Assembly: GCF_904848585.1 (NCBI RefSeq)
Contig: NZ_CAJHCR010000004.1
Location: 124,001-188,000 of the forward strand
Length of the DNA: 64,000 nucleotides
Direction: 5' to 3'
From: Paraburkholderia kirstenboschensis
GTDB taxonomy: Bacteria; Pseudomonadota; Gammaproteobacteria; Burkholderiales; Burkholderiaceae
Each line of letters begins with the position of its first letter. The stretch's first letter is position 1. The notes below the pieces were generated by a model. It was given only the letters and a program-made list of their open reading frames with translations, was not told the origin of the DNA and searched no databases. This document shows positions 45,936 through 54,585 of this stretch, one piece after another. Both the position numbers and the translations under genes were made by a program.

Positions 45936-46112
45936 ATGGAAGCGAACGATACGCGCGCCGCGCTCCCTCCCACCGACGACGAAGTAGAACGCGTGGTCGT
46001 CGCGGGTCCGCATGGTGCGATCGCCGTCGCAGGCGTGGCCACGCTGATCGTCATGGCGATCTGGTTCGGCTTCTACTTCCTCGTGTTTCTGCCGCGCGGC
46101 GTCGTGCACTGA
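45936..46112 (+). CDS. Single-helix small oxidase subunit, subunit IIa-like (58 aa)
   Basis: The product begins MEANDTRAALPPTDDEVER and has one membrane helix (GVATLIVMAIWFGFYFLVFL), ending PRGVVH. GGAGA lies eight bases before the ATG and the next gene starts three bases after the stop. Size, single helix and position just before subunit II match the small subunit IIa of B-type (ba3) oxidases, which replaces the missing first helix of subunit II. Homology to IIa is inferred from layout, since the sequence is too short for firm recognition by eye. Confidence 0.75.
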   Translation: MEANDTRAALPPTDDEVERVVVAGPHGAIAVAGVATLIVMAIWFGFYFLVFLPRGVVH

Positions 46113-46114
46113 TC

Positions 46115-46687
46115 ATGTCCACCGAATCCCAACACCAACCCGGCAGCGGCCACACCGTCGCGCTACGCGCCGAACGGCGCTGGGCGATTTTCGCCGGCGC
46201 GCTGATCGTGCTGATGCTGGCCGTGATCGTGTACTCGGGGCTCCATTGGGCGATGATGCCGCCATCGCGCGTCGAAACCATCGACCCGTCTCGCCTGCAA
46301 CTCTCGGGCGAATTCGTCGAAGACAATCTGGGCAGCGCGGTCGAGCCGGACGGCTCCGTGGTCGTGCGTTTCATCGCGCAGCAGTACTCGTTCACGCCGC
46401 AATGCCTGCTCGTGCCCGCCGACACTCCGATCACGATCCGAACCACCAGCGCGGACGTCGTGCATGGCCTGCTCGTCACCGGCACCAATATCAACACGAT
46501 GGTCGTGCCCGGCTACGTGGCCACGTTGAACACGCGCTTCGACGCGCCCGCCGATCACACCATGCCCTGTCACGAGTTCTGCGGCTTCGGCCATCAGGCC
46601 ATGTGGGCGCATGTGAAAGTGATCGACAAAGCCGCCTTCCTCGAGCAGGCCCGACAATCACGGAGGCTGAGCTGTGTTTCACGCTAA
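46115..46687 (+). CDS. Cytochrome c oxidase subunit II, ba3 type
   Basis: A 190-residue subunit with one N-terminal membrane helix (WAIFAGALIVLMLAVIVYSG) and a periplasmic cupredoxin domain. The dinuclear CuA site is complete: His in ADVVHG, then the CHEFCGFGHQAMW motif with two Cys, His and Met. A single anchor helix and the short length are typical of B-type oxidases. It overlaps the subunit I start by 14 bases and receives electrons from the cytochromes of this operon. Confidence 0.92.
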   Translation: MSTESQHQPGSGHTVALRAERRWAIFAGALIVLMLAVIVYSGLHWAMMPPSRVETIDPSRLQLSGEFVEDNLGSAVEPDGSVVVRFIAQQYSFTPQCLLVPADTPITIRTTSADVVHGLLVTGTNINTMVVPGYVATLNTRFDAPADHTMPCHEFCGFGHQAMWAHVKVIDKAAFLEQARQSRRLSCVSR

Positions 46688-48299
46688 GCGACTCGTTCTC
46701 GCGCATTTCTGGCTCGCCTTCATCGCGTTTATCGTCGCGCTGTTTCTCGGCGCGTGGCAGATGCTTGTGCGCAGCCCACTCGCGCCGTGGATCGGCGACC
46801 CCGAGCTGTACTACCGCTCAGTAACCGCCCACGGCACAGTGATGGCTTACGTGCTGCCGACTTTGGTGTCGATGGGCTTTGGCTACGCAATCGTCGAGCT
46901 TGCGCTCGCGCAGCGCCTCGCGGGTCTGAAGTGGGCATGGGCCGCGTTCATCATGCTGGCGGTCGGCGCGGTGATGGCGATGGTGCCCGTCGCGCTCGGC
47001 AAGGCCTCGGTGCTCTATACGTTCTATCCGCCGATGATCGGCAGCCCGTTCTATTACCTGGGCGTGGTGCTAGTGGTGGTCGGCTCGTGGATCTGGGTCG
47101 CGCTGATGCATGTGAACCTCGCGATATGGCGGCGCGCGAACCCTGGCAAGCCAGTGCCGCTCGCGATGTTCGCCAATGTAGCCGGCGCATATCTGTGGGC
47201 ATGGACCGCCGTGGGCGCGGCGCTCGAAATCCTGCTTCAGATCCTGCCGGTCGCATTCGGTCTCACGAATACGATCGACGCCGGCCTGTCACGCGTATTG
47301 TTCTCGTGGACGCTGCATGCCATCGTCTACTTCTGGCTGATTCCCGCGTATATCGCGTACTACACGCTAGTGCCGCGGGCCATCGGCGGGCGGCTCTATA
47401 GCGATTCGATGGCGCGCGTGTCGTTCATCCTGTTCCTCGTTTTCGCTATGCCGATCGGCATCCACCATCTGTTTGCCGATCCGCAGATCGGCTCTGGCTT
47501 CAAGTTCCTGCACGCAGTATTTACAGGGATGGTGTCCGTGCCCACGTTGCTGACCGTGTTCACGATTTGCGCGTCGGTGGAAATTGCCGGCAGGCTGCGC
47601 GGCGGCAAGGGTGCATTCGGCTGGCTCACCGCATTGCCCTGGCAGAACCCGATGATGCTCGTCGTTGCGTTTTCGTTCGTGATGCTGGGGCTCGGCGGCG
47701 CCGGCGGTCTGATCAACATGAGCTATCAGTTGAATACCACCGTGCACAACACGCAGTGGGTGACCGGGCACTTCCATCTGATCTTCGCCGGCGCGATTGT
47801 GATCATGTATTTTGCAATCGCCTATGAACTGTGGCCGCAACTCACCGGCCGCGCGATTGTGTCGATGAAGCTGGTGCGCACGCAACTGTGGCTGTGGTTC
47901 ATCGGCATGCTGGTGGTCACGCTGCCGTGGCATTACGTCGGCCTGCTCGGCGCACCGCGTCGCATGGCTTACTACGACTACAAGATGCCGGGCCTCGAAT
48001 CGCAGGCGTTCTGGGTCAGCATGTCGGCGGTCGGCGGAGTGATTCTCGCCGTATCGGGCGCGCTCTTCATCTACATTCTCGCGAAGTCGCAGTTCGGGCC
48101 GGCGGTTCCGCAACAAGGCTTCCGTTTCGCGAGCGCGGTGCATCCGGTCGAACGCGTGCCCGCCGCGCTCAATAGCTTCGGCTTGTGGGTCGCATTGATG
48201 ATCGGCCTGACCGTCGTCAATTACAGTGTGCCCATCGTCCAGTTGCTCAAGCTGCCGCAGACTTCCGTGCCGGCGGTGGCTGTTGGAGCACAGCGATGA
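46674..48299 (+). CDS. Cytochrome c oxidase subunit I, ba3 (B) type
   Basis: A 541-residue catalytic subunit with about 13 hydrophobic helices. The low-spin haem ligand is in VTAHGTVM; the CuB histidine and cross-linked tyrosine are in LHAIVYFWLIPAY; the two adjacent CuB histidines are in GIHHLF; the haem a3 and second low-spin ligands are in VHNTQWVTGHFHL. The HAIVYFWL motif matches the B-type family rather than A-type oxidases. GTG 46674 is the start, with GGAGG seven bases before it. It reduces O2 to water, probably at high affinity. Confidence 0.94.
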   Translation: MFHAKRLVLAHFWLAFIAFIVALFLGAWQMLVRSPLAPWIGDPELYYRSVTAHGTVMAYVLPTLVSMGFGYAIVELALAQRLAGLKWAWAAFIMLAVGAVMAMVPVALGKASVLYTFYPPMIGSPFYYLGVVLVVVGSWIWVALMHVNLAIWRRANPGKPVPLAMFANVAGAYLWAWTAVGAALEILLQILPVAFGLTNTIDAGLSRVLFSWTLHAIVYFWLIPAYIAYYTLVPRAIGGRLYSDSMARVSFILFLVFAMPIGIHHLFADPQIGSGFKFLHAVFTGMVSVPTLLTVFTICASVEIAGRLRGGKGAFGWLTALPWQNPMMLVVAFSFVMLGLGGAGGLINMSYQLNTTVHNTQWVTGHFHLIFAGAIVIMYFAIAYELWPQLTGRAIVSMKLVRTQLWLWFIGMLVVTLPWHYVGLLGAPRRMAYYDYKMPGLESQAFWVSMSAVGGVILAVSGALFIYILAKSQFGPAVPQQGFRFASAVHPVERVPAALNSFGLWVALMIGLTVVNYSVPIVQLLKLPQTSVPAVAVGAQR

Positions 48300-49105
48300 A
48301 TCAGGAACGCGTCTTCAGCTTGCGTAATCCGTGGTTCACGGTAAGCGTCGCCGGCACGCTGGCGCTTGCCATCGTGTCCATGCTGATAGGTTTCATCTGG
48401 CTGCCTTCGGCGAATAGCGCATTCGCGGGCCGCGGTTTATGGGCGACGATTTGCAGCGCCGCGGGCGCGCCGTCGAGCTGGTACAGCGGAAACAATATTG
48501 CAGGGCCGGCGCCGAGCAACGTGGTTATCTTGCCGCCGCTGCGGCGCGTGCGAGCCGACGCGGATTCGATCGGCCGCGGCGCGACCATCGCCACGCAGAA
48601 TTGCTCGATGTGTCACGGCGTGCTCGGCACAGTTCAGGTCACCGCTCCCGCGCTGGCCGGTCAATATGCGGACGTCGTCTACAAGGAGTTGCGCGATTAT
48701 CAACAAGGCCTGCGGCAAAACGCAGTGATGCAGCCGATCGTCGCCGCTCGCAGCGATCAGGACCTGCACGATCTCGCGGCTTACTACGCGTCGCTGCCAC
48801 GCGGTCCGGCGGCGGAAGTTGCGCCCACCGGCAGCACGCCCGATGCGAACGCCGTGCGGCTCGCGATGCAGGGCGATCCGCAACGCAATATCGCGCCATG
48901 TGCGGCATGTCACGGGCAGCTTGATCGCAAGGGTTCGGCGCCGTGGCTCGGCGGCCAATCGTCGATTTATCTTGCGGCGCAGATGCGGGCGTTCGCTTCA
49001 GGTGCACGCCGCAACGACATCAACGAGCAGATGCGCAATGTCACCCGGCAGATGACATCGGCGGAGATAGACAGTCTCGCGAAGTACTACGCGGCCATGC
49101 AGTAG
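48296..49105 (+). CDS. Membrane-anchored di-haem cytochrome c
   Basis: A 269-residue protein with an N-terminal anchor (WFTVSVAGTLALAIVSMLIG) and two c-type haem sites (CSMCH, CAACH). Each half resembles cytochrome c4/c553 domains (LAGQYADVVYKELRDYQQG; LGGQSSIYLAAQMRAF). Uncut anchor and operon position make it a likely immediate electron donor to the CuA subunit. Start ATG overlaps the subunit I stop by four bases. It ends the oxidase operon; a GC-rich repeat tract follows. Confidence 0.88.
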   Translation: MNQERVFSLRNPWFTVSVAGTLALAIVSMLIGFIWLPSANSAFAGRGLWATICSAAGAPSSWYSGNNIAGPAPSNVVILPPLRRVRADADSIGRGATIATQNCSMCHGVLGTVQVTAPALAGQYADVVYKELRDYQQGLRQNAVMQPIVAARSDQDLHDLAAYYASLPRGPAAEVAPTGSTPDANAVRLAMQGDPQRNIAPCAACHGQLDRKGSAPWLGGQSSIYLAAQMRAFASGARRNDINEQMRNVTRQMTSAEIDSLAKYYAAMQ

Positions 49106-49141
49106 AGCGAACGATTTGGGCGCGGGGCGCGGGGGCGCTGA

Positions 49142-49385
49142 GCGGTGCCGTGCGATGCGCTGGGACGAGGTAGGTGCGATGCGATGCGCGAGGGCTCAGG
49201 GCTCGGCGCGGCGCGCGGCGCGGGGCGCGGGGCTCGGGGCGGTGCGCTGCGATGCGCTGAGACGCGCTAGGTGCGATGCGATGCAGGAGGGCTCCGGCGC
49301 GGGGCTCGGGCGGTGCCGTGCGATGCGATGCGATGCGCTGAGACCCGTTAGTTGCGATGCGATGCGCGAGGGCGCGGCGCCGGCC
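49142..49385. repeat. GC-rich imperfect tandem repeats after the oxidase operon
   Basis: Three related copies begin with GCGGTGC at 49142, 49239 and 49310 and share blocks such as GATGCGCTGAGAC, GTGCGATGCGATGCG and GAGGGC, with irregular spacing (97 and 71 bases). A short GCGAT motif is reiterated throughout. Reading frames across the tract are Arg/Ala/Cys-rich and not convincing as genes. It fills most of the 368-bp gap 49106-49473 between convergent genes. Confidence 0.75.
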
Positions 49386-49402
49386 CTGCCCGGCCTTGCG
49401 GC

Positions 49403-49432
49403 GTGGTGCGGCGCAGTGCACTGCCGCGCCAC
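49403..49432. other. Hairpin between convergent oxidase operon and chemoreceptor gene
   Basis: GTGG at 49403-49406 begins an arm that folds about CAGTG|CACTG with one mismatch and one bulge (closing CCAC at 49429-49432). There is no T run. Possibly a transcript-end stabilising structure. Confidence 0.4.
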
Positions 49433-49473
49433 GCGCTGCGAGCGCAATGCAACGCAACGCTCCCGCCAATGCA

Positions 49474-51126
49474 TCAAGCAGCGGCCAGCTCGTCCGCGCT
49501 GCTCGCCGCACGTTTGGTCGCAGGGCTCTGACCGTTACGCGAGCCCGCCAAGGCCCGCGCCGACGAACCGCCTTCCGTCTGGAACACTGCCACTGCCGAT
49601 GTGAGCCTTCTCGCCTGCTCCTCCAGCGAGCCTGCCGCCGCCGCGGCTTGTTCGACCAGCGCGGCGTTCTGCTGCGTGACCTCGTCCATTTGCGCGACGG
49701 CCAGATTGACCTGGTCGATACCGGTGCTCTGCTCGGTCGCCGCTGCGGCAATCTCGCCCATGATCGAACTGACGCGCGAAATTGCCTGAACGATCTCGGT
49801 CATCGTCGAGCCCGACCGCTCGACCAGGTGTGAGCCGTTCTCGACGCGCGTAGTCGACGCTTCGATCAACGCCTTGATTTCCTTCGCGGCCGCGGCGCTT
49901 CGCTGGGCCAGCGAACGCACCTCGCTCGCGACGACCGCAAAGCCGCGGCCCTGCTCGCCGGCGCGCGCCGCCTCGACCGCCGCGTTCAGCGCGAGGATGT
50001 TCGTCTGAAACGCGATCCCTTCGATCACGCCGACAATATCCGCAATGCGCCGCGAGTCGTCGACGATCTCGTGCATTGTTCCTACCACCTGCTCCGTCAA
50101 TTCGCCGCCCTGAGCGGCGAGCGTCGACGCACCCTGCGCGAGCGAACTCGCCTGCTTCGCGTTGTCCGCGGTCTGCTTCACCGTCGACGTGAGCTGCTCG
50201 ATGCTCGCCGCCGTTTCTTCCAGCGACGCCGCCTGTTCTTCCGTACGTTGCGACAGATCCGTATTGCCCGCGGCGATTTCGCTTACGCCGCTGTCGATTG
50301 ATTCCGTGCCCTGACGCACCGAGTTCACCGTCGCAATCAACGACTCCTGCATCTTGCGCAGAGCGGCGGCGAGGCGTCCCATTTCGTTGCTGCTCGTAAC
50401 GACGATCTGCCCCGTCAGGTCGCCGTTGGCGATCCGCTGAAACTGGGCGATGGTGGCATCGACCGGACTCACGATTGCGCGCACCAGCACCGCGCGGCCG
50501 AGCAGCGAACCAAGCAGCGAGATGACGATGCCGATCGCCACTGTTACGCAAATCGCGTAAAAGAGGTCCTGTGCGCTCTGATAGCGCTGCGCGGCGTGGT
50601 CGAGCTGCAACTGTTCGAGCGCGAGCATCGCCTTTTCGAAAGCGCTGTACAGAGACGGCAGCTTTTTCGCCTGCAATTGCTGGAACGCGGTCCGGTCGCC
50701 CGCCTTGAGGGCGGCTAGCGCCGGTTCGACGCCCTCGCGAAGAAACGTGTCGCGCTTATCCTGCATATCCTTGATGAGGCGCTGCTCCTCGGCCTCGGCG
50801 CTCGCGCGGCTCACATAGTGGGCAAGCCGCTCATTCGATGCTTTCTGGTACTGATCGAAACGCTTGAGCACAGCATTCGCGCCGTCCTGATCGTTAAGAT
50901 CGACGAGCGATGCATAAGTGGCGAGTGCGAGGCGCAGGCGCAGCAACTGGCCGGCGCTGCCTTCGAGATCGGCGACTGCGGGCGTATCGACCGTGTACAT
51001 CTGCTGCAGCGACGCGTTGCTCGCGCGCAGCGACAGAAGTCCGGCCGCGGCGCCCAGTAGCAGCGCAGCGGCAAAGAACGCAATCATCAGGGTAAGGCAA
51101 CTGCGAATCGACAGATTTTTCAGCAT
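49474..51126 (-). CDS. Methyl-accepting chemotaxis protein, Tar-like
   Basis: A 550-residue chemoreceptor. First membrane helix [20 protein letters not shown], a periplasmic four-helix-bundle ligand domain of about 160 residues, second helix [23 protein letters not shown] domain, then the signalling coiled coil with the invariant hairpin tip ([32 protein letters not shown]). Methylation-helix stretches rich in Ala/Glu/Gln ([17 protein letters not shown]) are present. The C terminus ends ELAAA and lacks the CheR/CheB-binding pentapeptide. ATG 51126 is preferred over ATG 51141 because of GGAG placement. A FliA promoter lies upstream. Confidence 0.94.
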   Translation of the reverse strand: MLKNLSIRSCLTLMIAFFAAALLLGAAAGLLSLRASNASLQQMYTVDTPAVADLEGSAGQLLRLRLALATYASLVDLNDQDGANAVLKRFDQYQKASNERLAHYVSRASAEAEEQRLIKDMQDKRDTFLREGVEPALAALKAGDRTAFQQLQAKKLPSLYSAFEKAMLALEQLQLDHAAQRYQSAQDLFYAICVTVAIGIVISLLGSLLGRAVLVRAIVSPVDATIAQFQRIANGDLTGQIVVTSSNEMGRLAAALRKMQESLIATVNSVRQGTESIDSGVSEIAAGNTDLSQRTEEQAASLEETAASIEQLTSTVKQTADNAKQASSLAQGASTLAAQGGELTEQVVGTMHEIVDDSRRIADIVGVIEGIAFQTNILALNAAVEAARAGEQGRGFAVVASEVRSLAQRSAAAAKEIKALIEASTTRVENGSHLVERSGSTMTEIVQAISRVSSIMGEIAAAATEQSTGIDQVNLAVAQMDEVTQQNAALVEQAAAAAGSLEEQARRLTSAVAVFQTEGGSSARALAGSRNGQSPATKRAASSADELAAA

Positions 51127-51261
51127 CGGGCTAGTCTCCATTTGGGCCGCCTGACCGAATGTTCAGTGAAATACGCGTCGGCCATGCATGCTGCGCCCAG
51201 CCCATTTGGCATGGTCCGCAACCGTTTTTGTCAAAAATTTAAGCGAATGCCACAGATAGGG

Positions 51262-51288
51262 ACTACGGCTGAATCGCTAAAAACTTTA
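51262..51288 (-). promoter_or_regulatory. Sigma-28 (FliA) promoter of the chemoreceptor gene
   Basis: On the minus strand TAAAGTTT (51288-51281), an 11-base spacer and GCCGTAGT (51269-51262) match the flagellar-class consensus TAAAGTTT-N11-GCCGATAA, perfect in the first box and GCCG in the second. It lies 136 bases before the start codon, in a 306-bp gap (51127-51432) that holds nothing else clear. Confidence 0.75.
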
Positions 51289-51432
51289 TGGTGAATGGCG
51301 TACGCTTTTGCGTCACATCAAATTACAAGCGGCGGCAAGCCGCCCGGACGCAGGCGATAGCGGGACTGCCGAGTTTCAGGCGTCCTACCAATGCTGGTTG
51401 GCAGTCGACGCAAGTGTCACAGGAGCATTTCT

Positions 51433-52233
51433 ATGTCCGAAATAGGCTCGGCTCTGCTGGTTTTCGTTCTACTGCTCGCGGCTACCGGGATCGGCGTATG
51501 GGTGCGCCCGCTCCTCCCCGAGGAACACAAGGCACACGAGACCGTGCAACTCGTGCAACTGGTGATCGGCATGCTGGTGACGTTTGCCGCACTGGTGCTC
51601 GGTTTGATGACCGCGTCGGCCAAATCCGCCTTCGACACGGCGTCAAATGACCTGCGCACCTATGCCGCAGACATCATCGAACTGGACACCACGTTGAGGG
51701 ATTACGGCAGCGACACCGAACCGGCGCGTAATCTCTTGCGCGTCTACACGGCCGCGGCCATTGCATCGACGTGGCCGAAAGAACCGGCTCCTACGGGCGA
51801 TTACCCCACCCACTTAGGCTCGCCGGACAACTCGCAAAGGCTGGAAAATGTGCGGCTCGGCGAAATGCTGACGTCGGTAGGCCGGCAATTGCGGCAGTTG
51901 CGCGCGCATGATCCGCTGCAACAGCACGCGCTCGACGACGGCCTGACGCAATTTCGCCGCGTGGTGGATGCGCGCTGGAAGATCATCGAGGAAGCGCACA
52001 GCTCCATTTCGCAGCCCTTCCTCAAGACGCTGACGTTCTGGCTTTGCGTGATATTTCTGAGCTTCGGGCTCATCGCGCCTCGCAATGCGCTGGCGCTCGT
52101 GACGATTTCGCTTGGGGCTGTGTCGATTGCGTCGGCGATCTATGTAATCGTCGATCTGGACACGCCGCTCACCGGGCCGATCATGATTTCCAGCTTGCCG
52201 ATGCGAGATGCGCTGGAGCATTTGAGGCGGTAG
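51433..52233 (+). CDS. DUF4239 (bestrophin-like) membrane protein
   Basis: A 266-residue protein with hydrophobic helices near the N terminus (ALLVFVLLLAATGIGVWV, LVQLVIGMLVTFAALVLGLM) and the C terminus (LTFWLCVIFLSFGLIAP, ALVTISLGAVSIASAIYVIV), with a soluble middle. The closing VDLDTPLTGPIMIS is the DUF4239 hallmark. Function unknown; a channel-like role is only suggested by the family's bestrophin-like label. AGGAG is eight bases before ATG 51433; an upstream in-frame ATG lacks a ribosome site. It shares a bidirectional terminator with ssb. Confidence 0.87.
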   Translation: MSEIGSALLVFVLLLAATGIGVWVRPLLPEEHKAHETVQLVQLVIGMLVTFAALVLGLMTASAKSAFDTASNDLRTYAADIIELDTTLRDYGSDTEPARNLLRVYTAAAIASTWPKEPAPTGDYPTHLGSPDNSQRLENVRLGEMLTSVGRQLRQLRAHDPLQQHALDDGLTQFRRVVDARWKIIEEAHSSISQPFLKTLTFWLCVIFLSFGLIAPRNALALVTISLGAVSIASAIYVIVDLDTPLTGPIMISSLPMRDALEHLRR

Positions 52234-52246
52234 CTACGGCTGAAAA

Positions 52247-52278
52247 GAAAAAACCCCGCTGAGGAAGCGGGGTTTTTT
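52247..52278. terminator. Bidirectional intrinsic terminator between DUF4239 gene and ssb
   Basis: AACCCCGCT (52252-52260) pairs with AGCGGGGTT (52266-52274) around GAGGA. T runs flank it on the plus strand (to 52278) and, as A on the plus strand, on the minus strand (52248-52253). It serves both convergent genes. Confidence 0.92.
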
Positions 52279-52300
52279 GATGGTCTGGCGCTACGAGAAG

Positions 52301-52837
52301 TTAGAACGGAATATCGTCATCCATCTCATCAAAGCCGCCGCCGGCCGGTGCGCTCGGACGGCTCGAACCACCGCCGCTCGCGCCGCCACCGCTGCCGCCA
52401 CGCGAAGCGCCACCCGACACAGCGCGGCCGCCACCGCCGCCGCTGCGCTCCGACGGCTCGCCACGGCTGTAGCCGCCTTCGTCGCCGCCGGCCATGGAGC
52501 CGCCACGACCGCCCAGCATTTGCATCTGCTCGGCGACGATTTCCGTCGAGTAACGGTCGGTGCCGTCCTGTGCCTGCCACTTACGGGTGCGAATGCGCCC
52601 TTCGAGGTAGACCGACGAGCCCTTCTTCAGGTATTCGGAGACGATCTCGGCGAGGCGGCCAAAGAACGACACGCGGTGCCATTCGGTAGCTTCCTTCATT
52701 TCACCGGACGCCTTGTCCTTGTACCGATCCGTCGTTGCAAGGCGGATATTCGCCACTGCGTCGCCGCTCGGAAGATAACGGACTTCCGGATCGGCTCCGA
52801 GATTGCCGACGAGAATGACCTTGTTCACGGATGCCAT
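52301..52837 (-). CDS. ssb: Single-stranded DNA-binding protein
   Basis: A 178-residue SSB. The N-terminal OB fold ([46 protein letters not shown]) is followed by a long Gly/Ser/Arg-rich disordered linker and the acidic tip DDDIPF that recruits repair and replication partners. Start ATG 52837 has AGGAGA before it. It is downstream of an MFS gene and divergent, beyond that gene, from uvrA, an arrangement common in proteobacteria. No convincing LexA box was seen. Confidence 0.97.
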   Translation of the reverse strand: MASVNKVILVGNLGADPEVRYLPSGDAVANIRLATTDRYKDKASGEMKEATEWHRVSFFGRLAEIVSEYLKKGSSVYLEGRIRTRKWQAQDGTDRYSTEIVAEQMQMLGGRGGSMAGGDEGGYSRGEPSERSGGGGGRAVSGGASRGGSGGGASGGGSSRPSAPAGGGFDEMDDDIPF

Positions 52838-53006
52838 GAGTTTCTCCTGTTGATTCCATTTCGGGCGGCCCGGCAACACAGTTCGCCTCTCACGCCCAGC
52901 CGGCCCGAGATGAGAAGTGCGCCTCTGCCCGCCGCCGGGTGAGTTCTGGGTGATGCCGGGACACGCCCGAGTCCGCCGCGTATGTTCTGCGAGTGTTCCG
53001 CGCGTG

Positions 53007-54200
53007 TCACGATGACGCTTTGCGCGGCGGCTGTTTCATCTTTGCGGCGATTATAAGCCAGCAAAAGACGAGCCCCGAGCAAGTGAAGAAGACCGCGCTC
53101 TGGCCATCAGCTTTGAGCAGCCAGCCGCCGATCATGCCGCCCAACGCAAGACCGATGGACTGCGTGGTGTTGTACACGCCAGCCGCCGCGCCCTTGCGGT
53201 TGCCCGGCGCCAGTTTCGACACCAGCGAAGGCTGCGACGCCTCCAAAATATTGAAGCCGAGGAAGTACACAAAAAGGATGGCCGCCACACTCAGAATCGT
53301 ATGCGGAGCCACGCCCAATAACAACTGTCCGATCAGGATAAGAGCGATCGCGGAGAGCAGTACGATCTTCATCTTGCCGCGCTTTTCAGCGGCGATGATC
53401 GCGGGCACCATCATCACGAACGACAAGCCCATGACCGGCAAATACACCTTCCAGTGCGACGCGACCGGCAGGCCGCCGGCTTCGAGAATGCGCGGCACGA
53501 CGAGGAACAACGCGGTCTGCGTTGCGTGCAGCACGAGCACGCCGAAGTTCAATCGCAGCAACTCGACGTTGTGAAGCACTTCGGCGAACGGCGCCCGCAC
53601 GTGCACGGGCTTCGGCGCATCGGGCACGACCCACAGCACGACGCCGACGGCGAGAATCGAGAAGACGCCCACCAGCGTGAAAAGACCGCTCATGCCGACC
53701 CAGTGAAAAACGATCGGCGCGCCGACAATCGCCACCGCGAAGGAAATGCCGATGCTGCCGCCGACCATGGCCATCGCCTTCGTGCGGTGCTCCTCGGCGG
53801 TCAGGTCGGCGATGAATGCGATCACTGCTGACGACACCGCGCCCATGCCTTGAATCACGCGGCCGACGATAATCCACGTCATGTCGTGCGCCCCCGCCGC
53901 GACAAAGCTGCCGAGCGCGAAGATCAGCAGGCCCGTGGCAATGACCGGTTTGCGGCCGATCTTGTCGGAAACCCAGCCGTAGAAAATGTAGAGCATGGAC
54001 TGCGTCACGCCGTACGCGCCCAACGCGATGCCGACGAGCAGCACGTTCTCGCCGCCGGGAATGGTCTTCGCGTAGATCGAGAACACCGGCATGATCATGA
54101 AGAGCCCGAGCATGCGCAGCGCGAAGATGGCGGCGAGCGACACGGTCGCGCGCAGTTCAGGCGCGCTCATGCGTGAAGAGGTGGCAGACGGATTGGACAT
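53007..54200 (-). CDS. MFS transporter (12-helix, 397 aa)
   Basis: Major-facilitator permease, drug-efflux-like. The first helix reads [18 protein letters not shown]; motif A is [13 protein letters not shown]; motif C-like [20 protein letters not shown] follows. Twelve hydrophobic segments are visible. Start ATG 54200 (MSNPSATSS); the upstream extension is Arg/Pro-rich and unlikely. It lies between ssb and uvrA, as in many betaproteobacteria, but its substrate is unknown. Confidence 0.9.
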   Translation of the reverse strand: MSNPSATSSRMSAPELRATVSLAAIFALRMLGLFMIMPVFSIYAKTIPGGENVLLVGIALGAYGVTQSMLYIFYGWVSDKIGRKPVIATGLLIFALGSFVAAGAHDMTWIIVGRVIQGMGAVSSAVIAFIADLTAEEHRTKAMAMVGGSIGISFAVAIVGAPIVFHWVGMSGLFTLVGVFSILAVGVVLWVVPDAPKPVHVRAPFAEVLHNVELLRLNFGVLVLHATQTALFLVVPRILEAGGLPVASHWKVYLPVMGLSFVMMVPAIIAAEKRGKMKIVLLSAIALILIGQLLLGVAPHTILSVAAILFVYFLGFNILEASQPSLVSKLAPGNRKGAAAGVYNTTQSIGLALGGMIGGWLLKADGQSAVFFTCSGLVFCWLIIAAKMKQPPRKASS

Positions 54201-54585
54201 CGGAAGCGTTCTTTGAATGAGCTGGGTGGCGCACCGGAGCGCCACGACCGGACGGCTTTCCATGGGAGGGCCTGCAGGCATGCGGCACGGTCGCGCGGGC
54301 CAACCAGGCAGCCCGCAGCGTTCCCGCTCCGCGCTGGCCGCGCCCCCGACCCTTCGGCTTTCCCGCGCCTTTTGCAGCCTTGGCGCGGTTCGCGGCGCCT
54401 TGTACTCGCCGAAAACGGCCCCAGTTAGACCTTTTCCCGCTAGCGCTGAACCGCGCTCTTACAGCTTGCCTGAGGCGCTGTTCTGCCCTGTTCTGCCCGT
54501 CAGGCAGCCATAACGGCGGCCTTGAAAAGTCGTTATAGTAGCAGGTTTAGCCTCTTCCTCTTTCCGCAGTTCATGGAATAAATCC
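54201..54585. other. Divergent region between MFS gene and uvrA
   Basis: The 385-bp gap contains a tandem 10-base repeat (CTGTTCTGCC, about 54479-54498) and a TATAGT -10-like box at 54534-54539 with a poor -35. No credible small gene, terminator or AT-rich LexA box was found. Confidence 0.35.

Noticed and set aside
49116-49604. Plus-strand frame through the GC-rich repeats into the chemoreceptor gene
   Set aside because: The product is Arg/Ala/Cys repeats from the DNA repeat and then the mirror of the chemoreceptor tail.
54488-54503. CTG-N10-CAG upstream of uvrA as a LexA (SOS) box
   Set aside because: The ten central bases are GC-rich rather than the alternating AT of known LexA boxes, and it falls in a CTGTTCTGCC tandem repeat.
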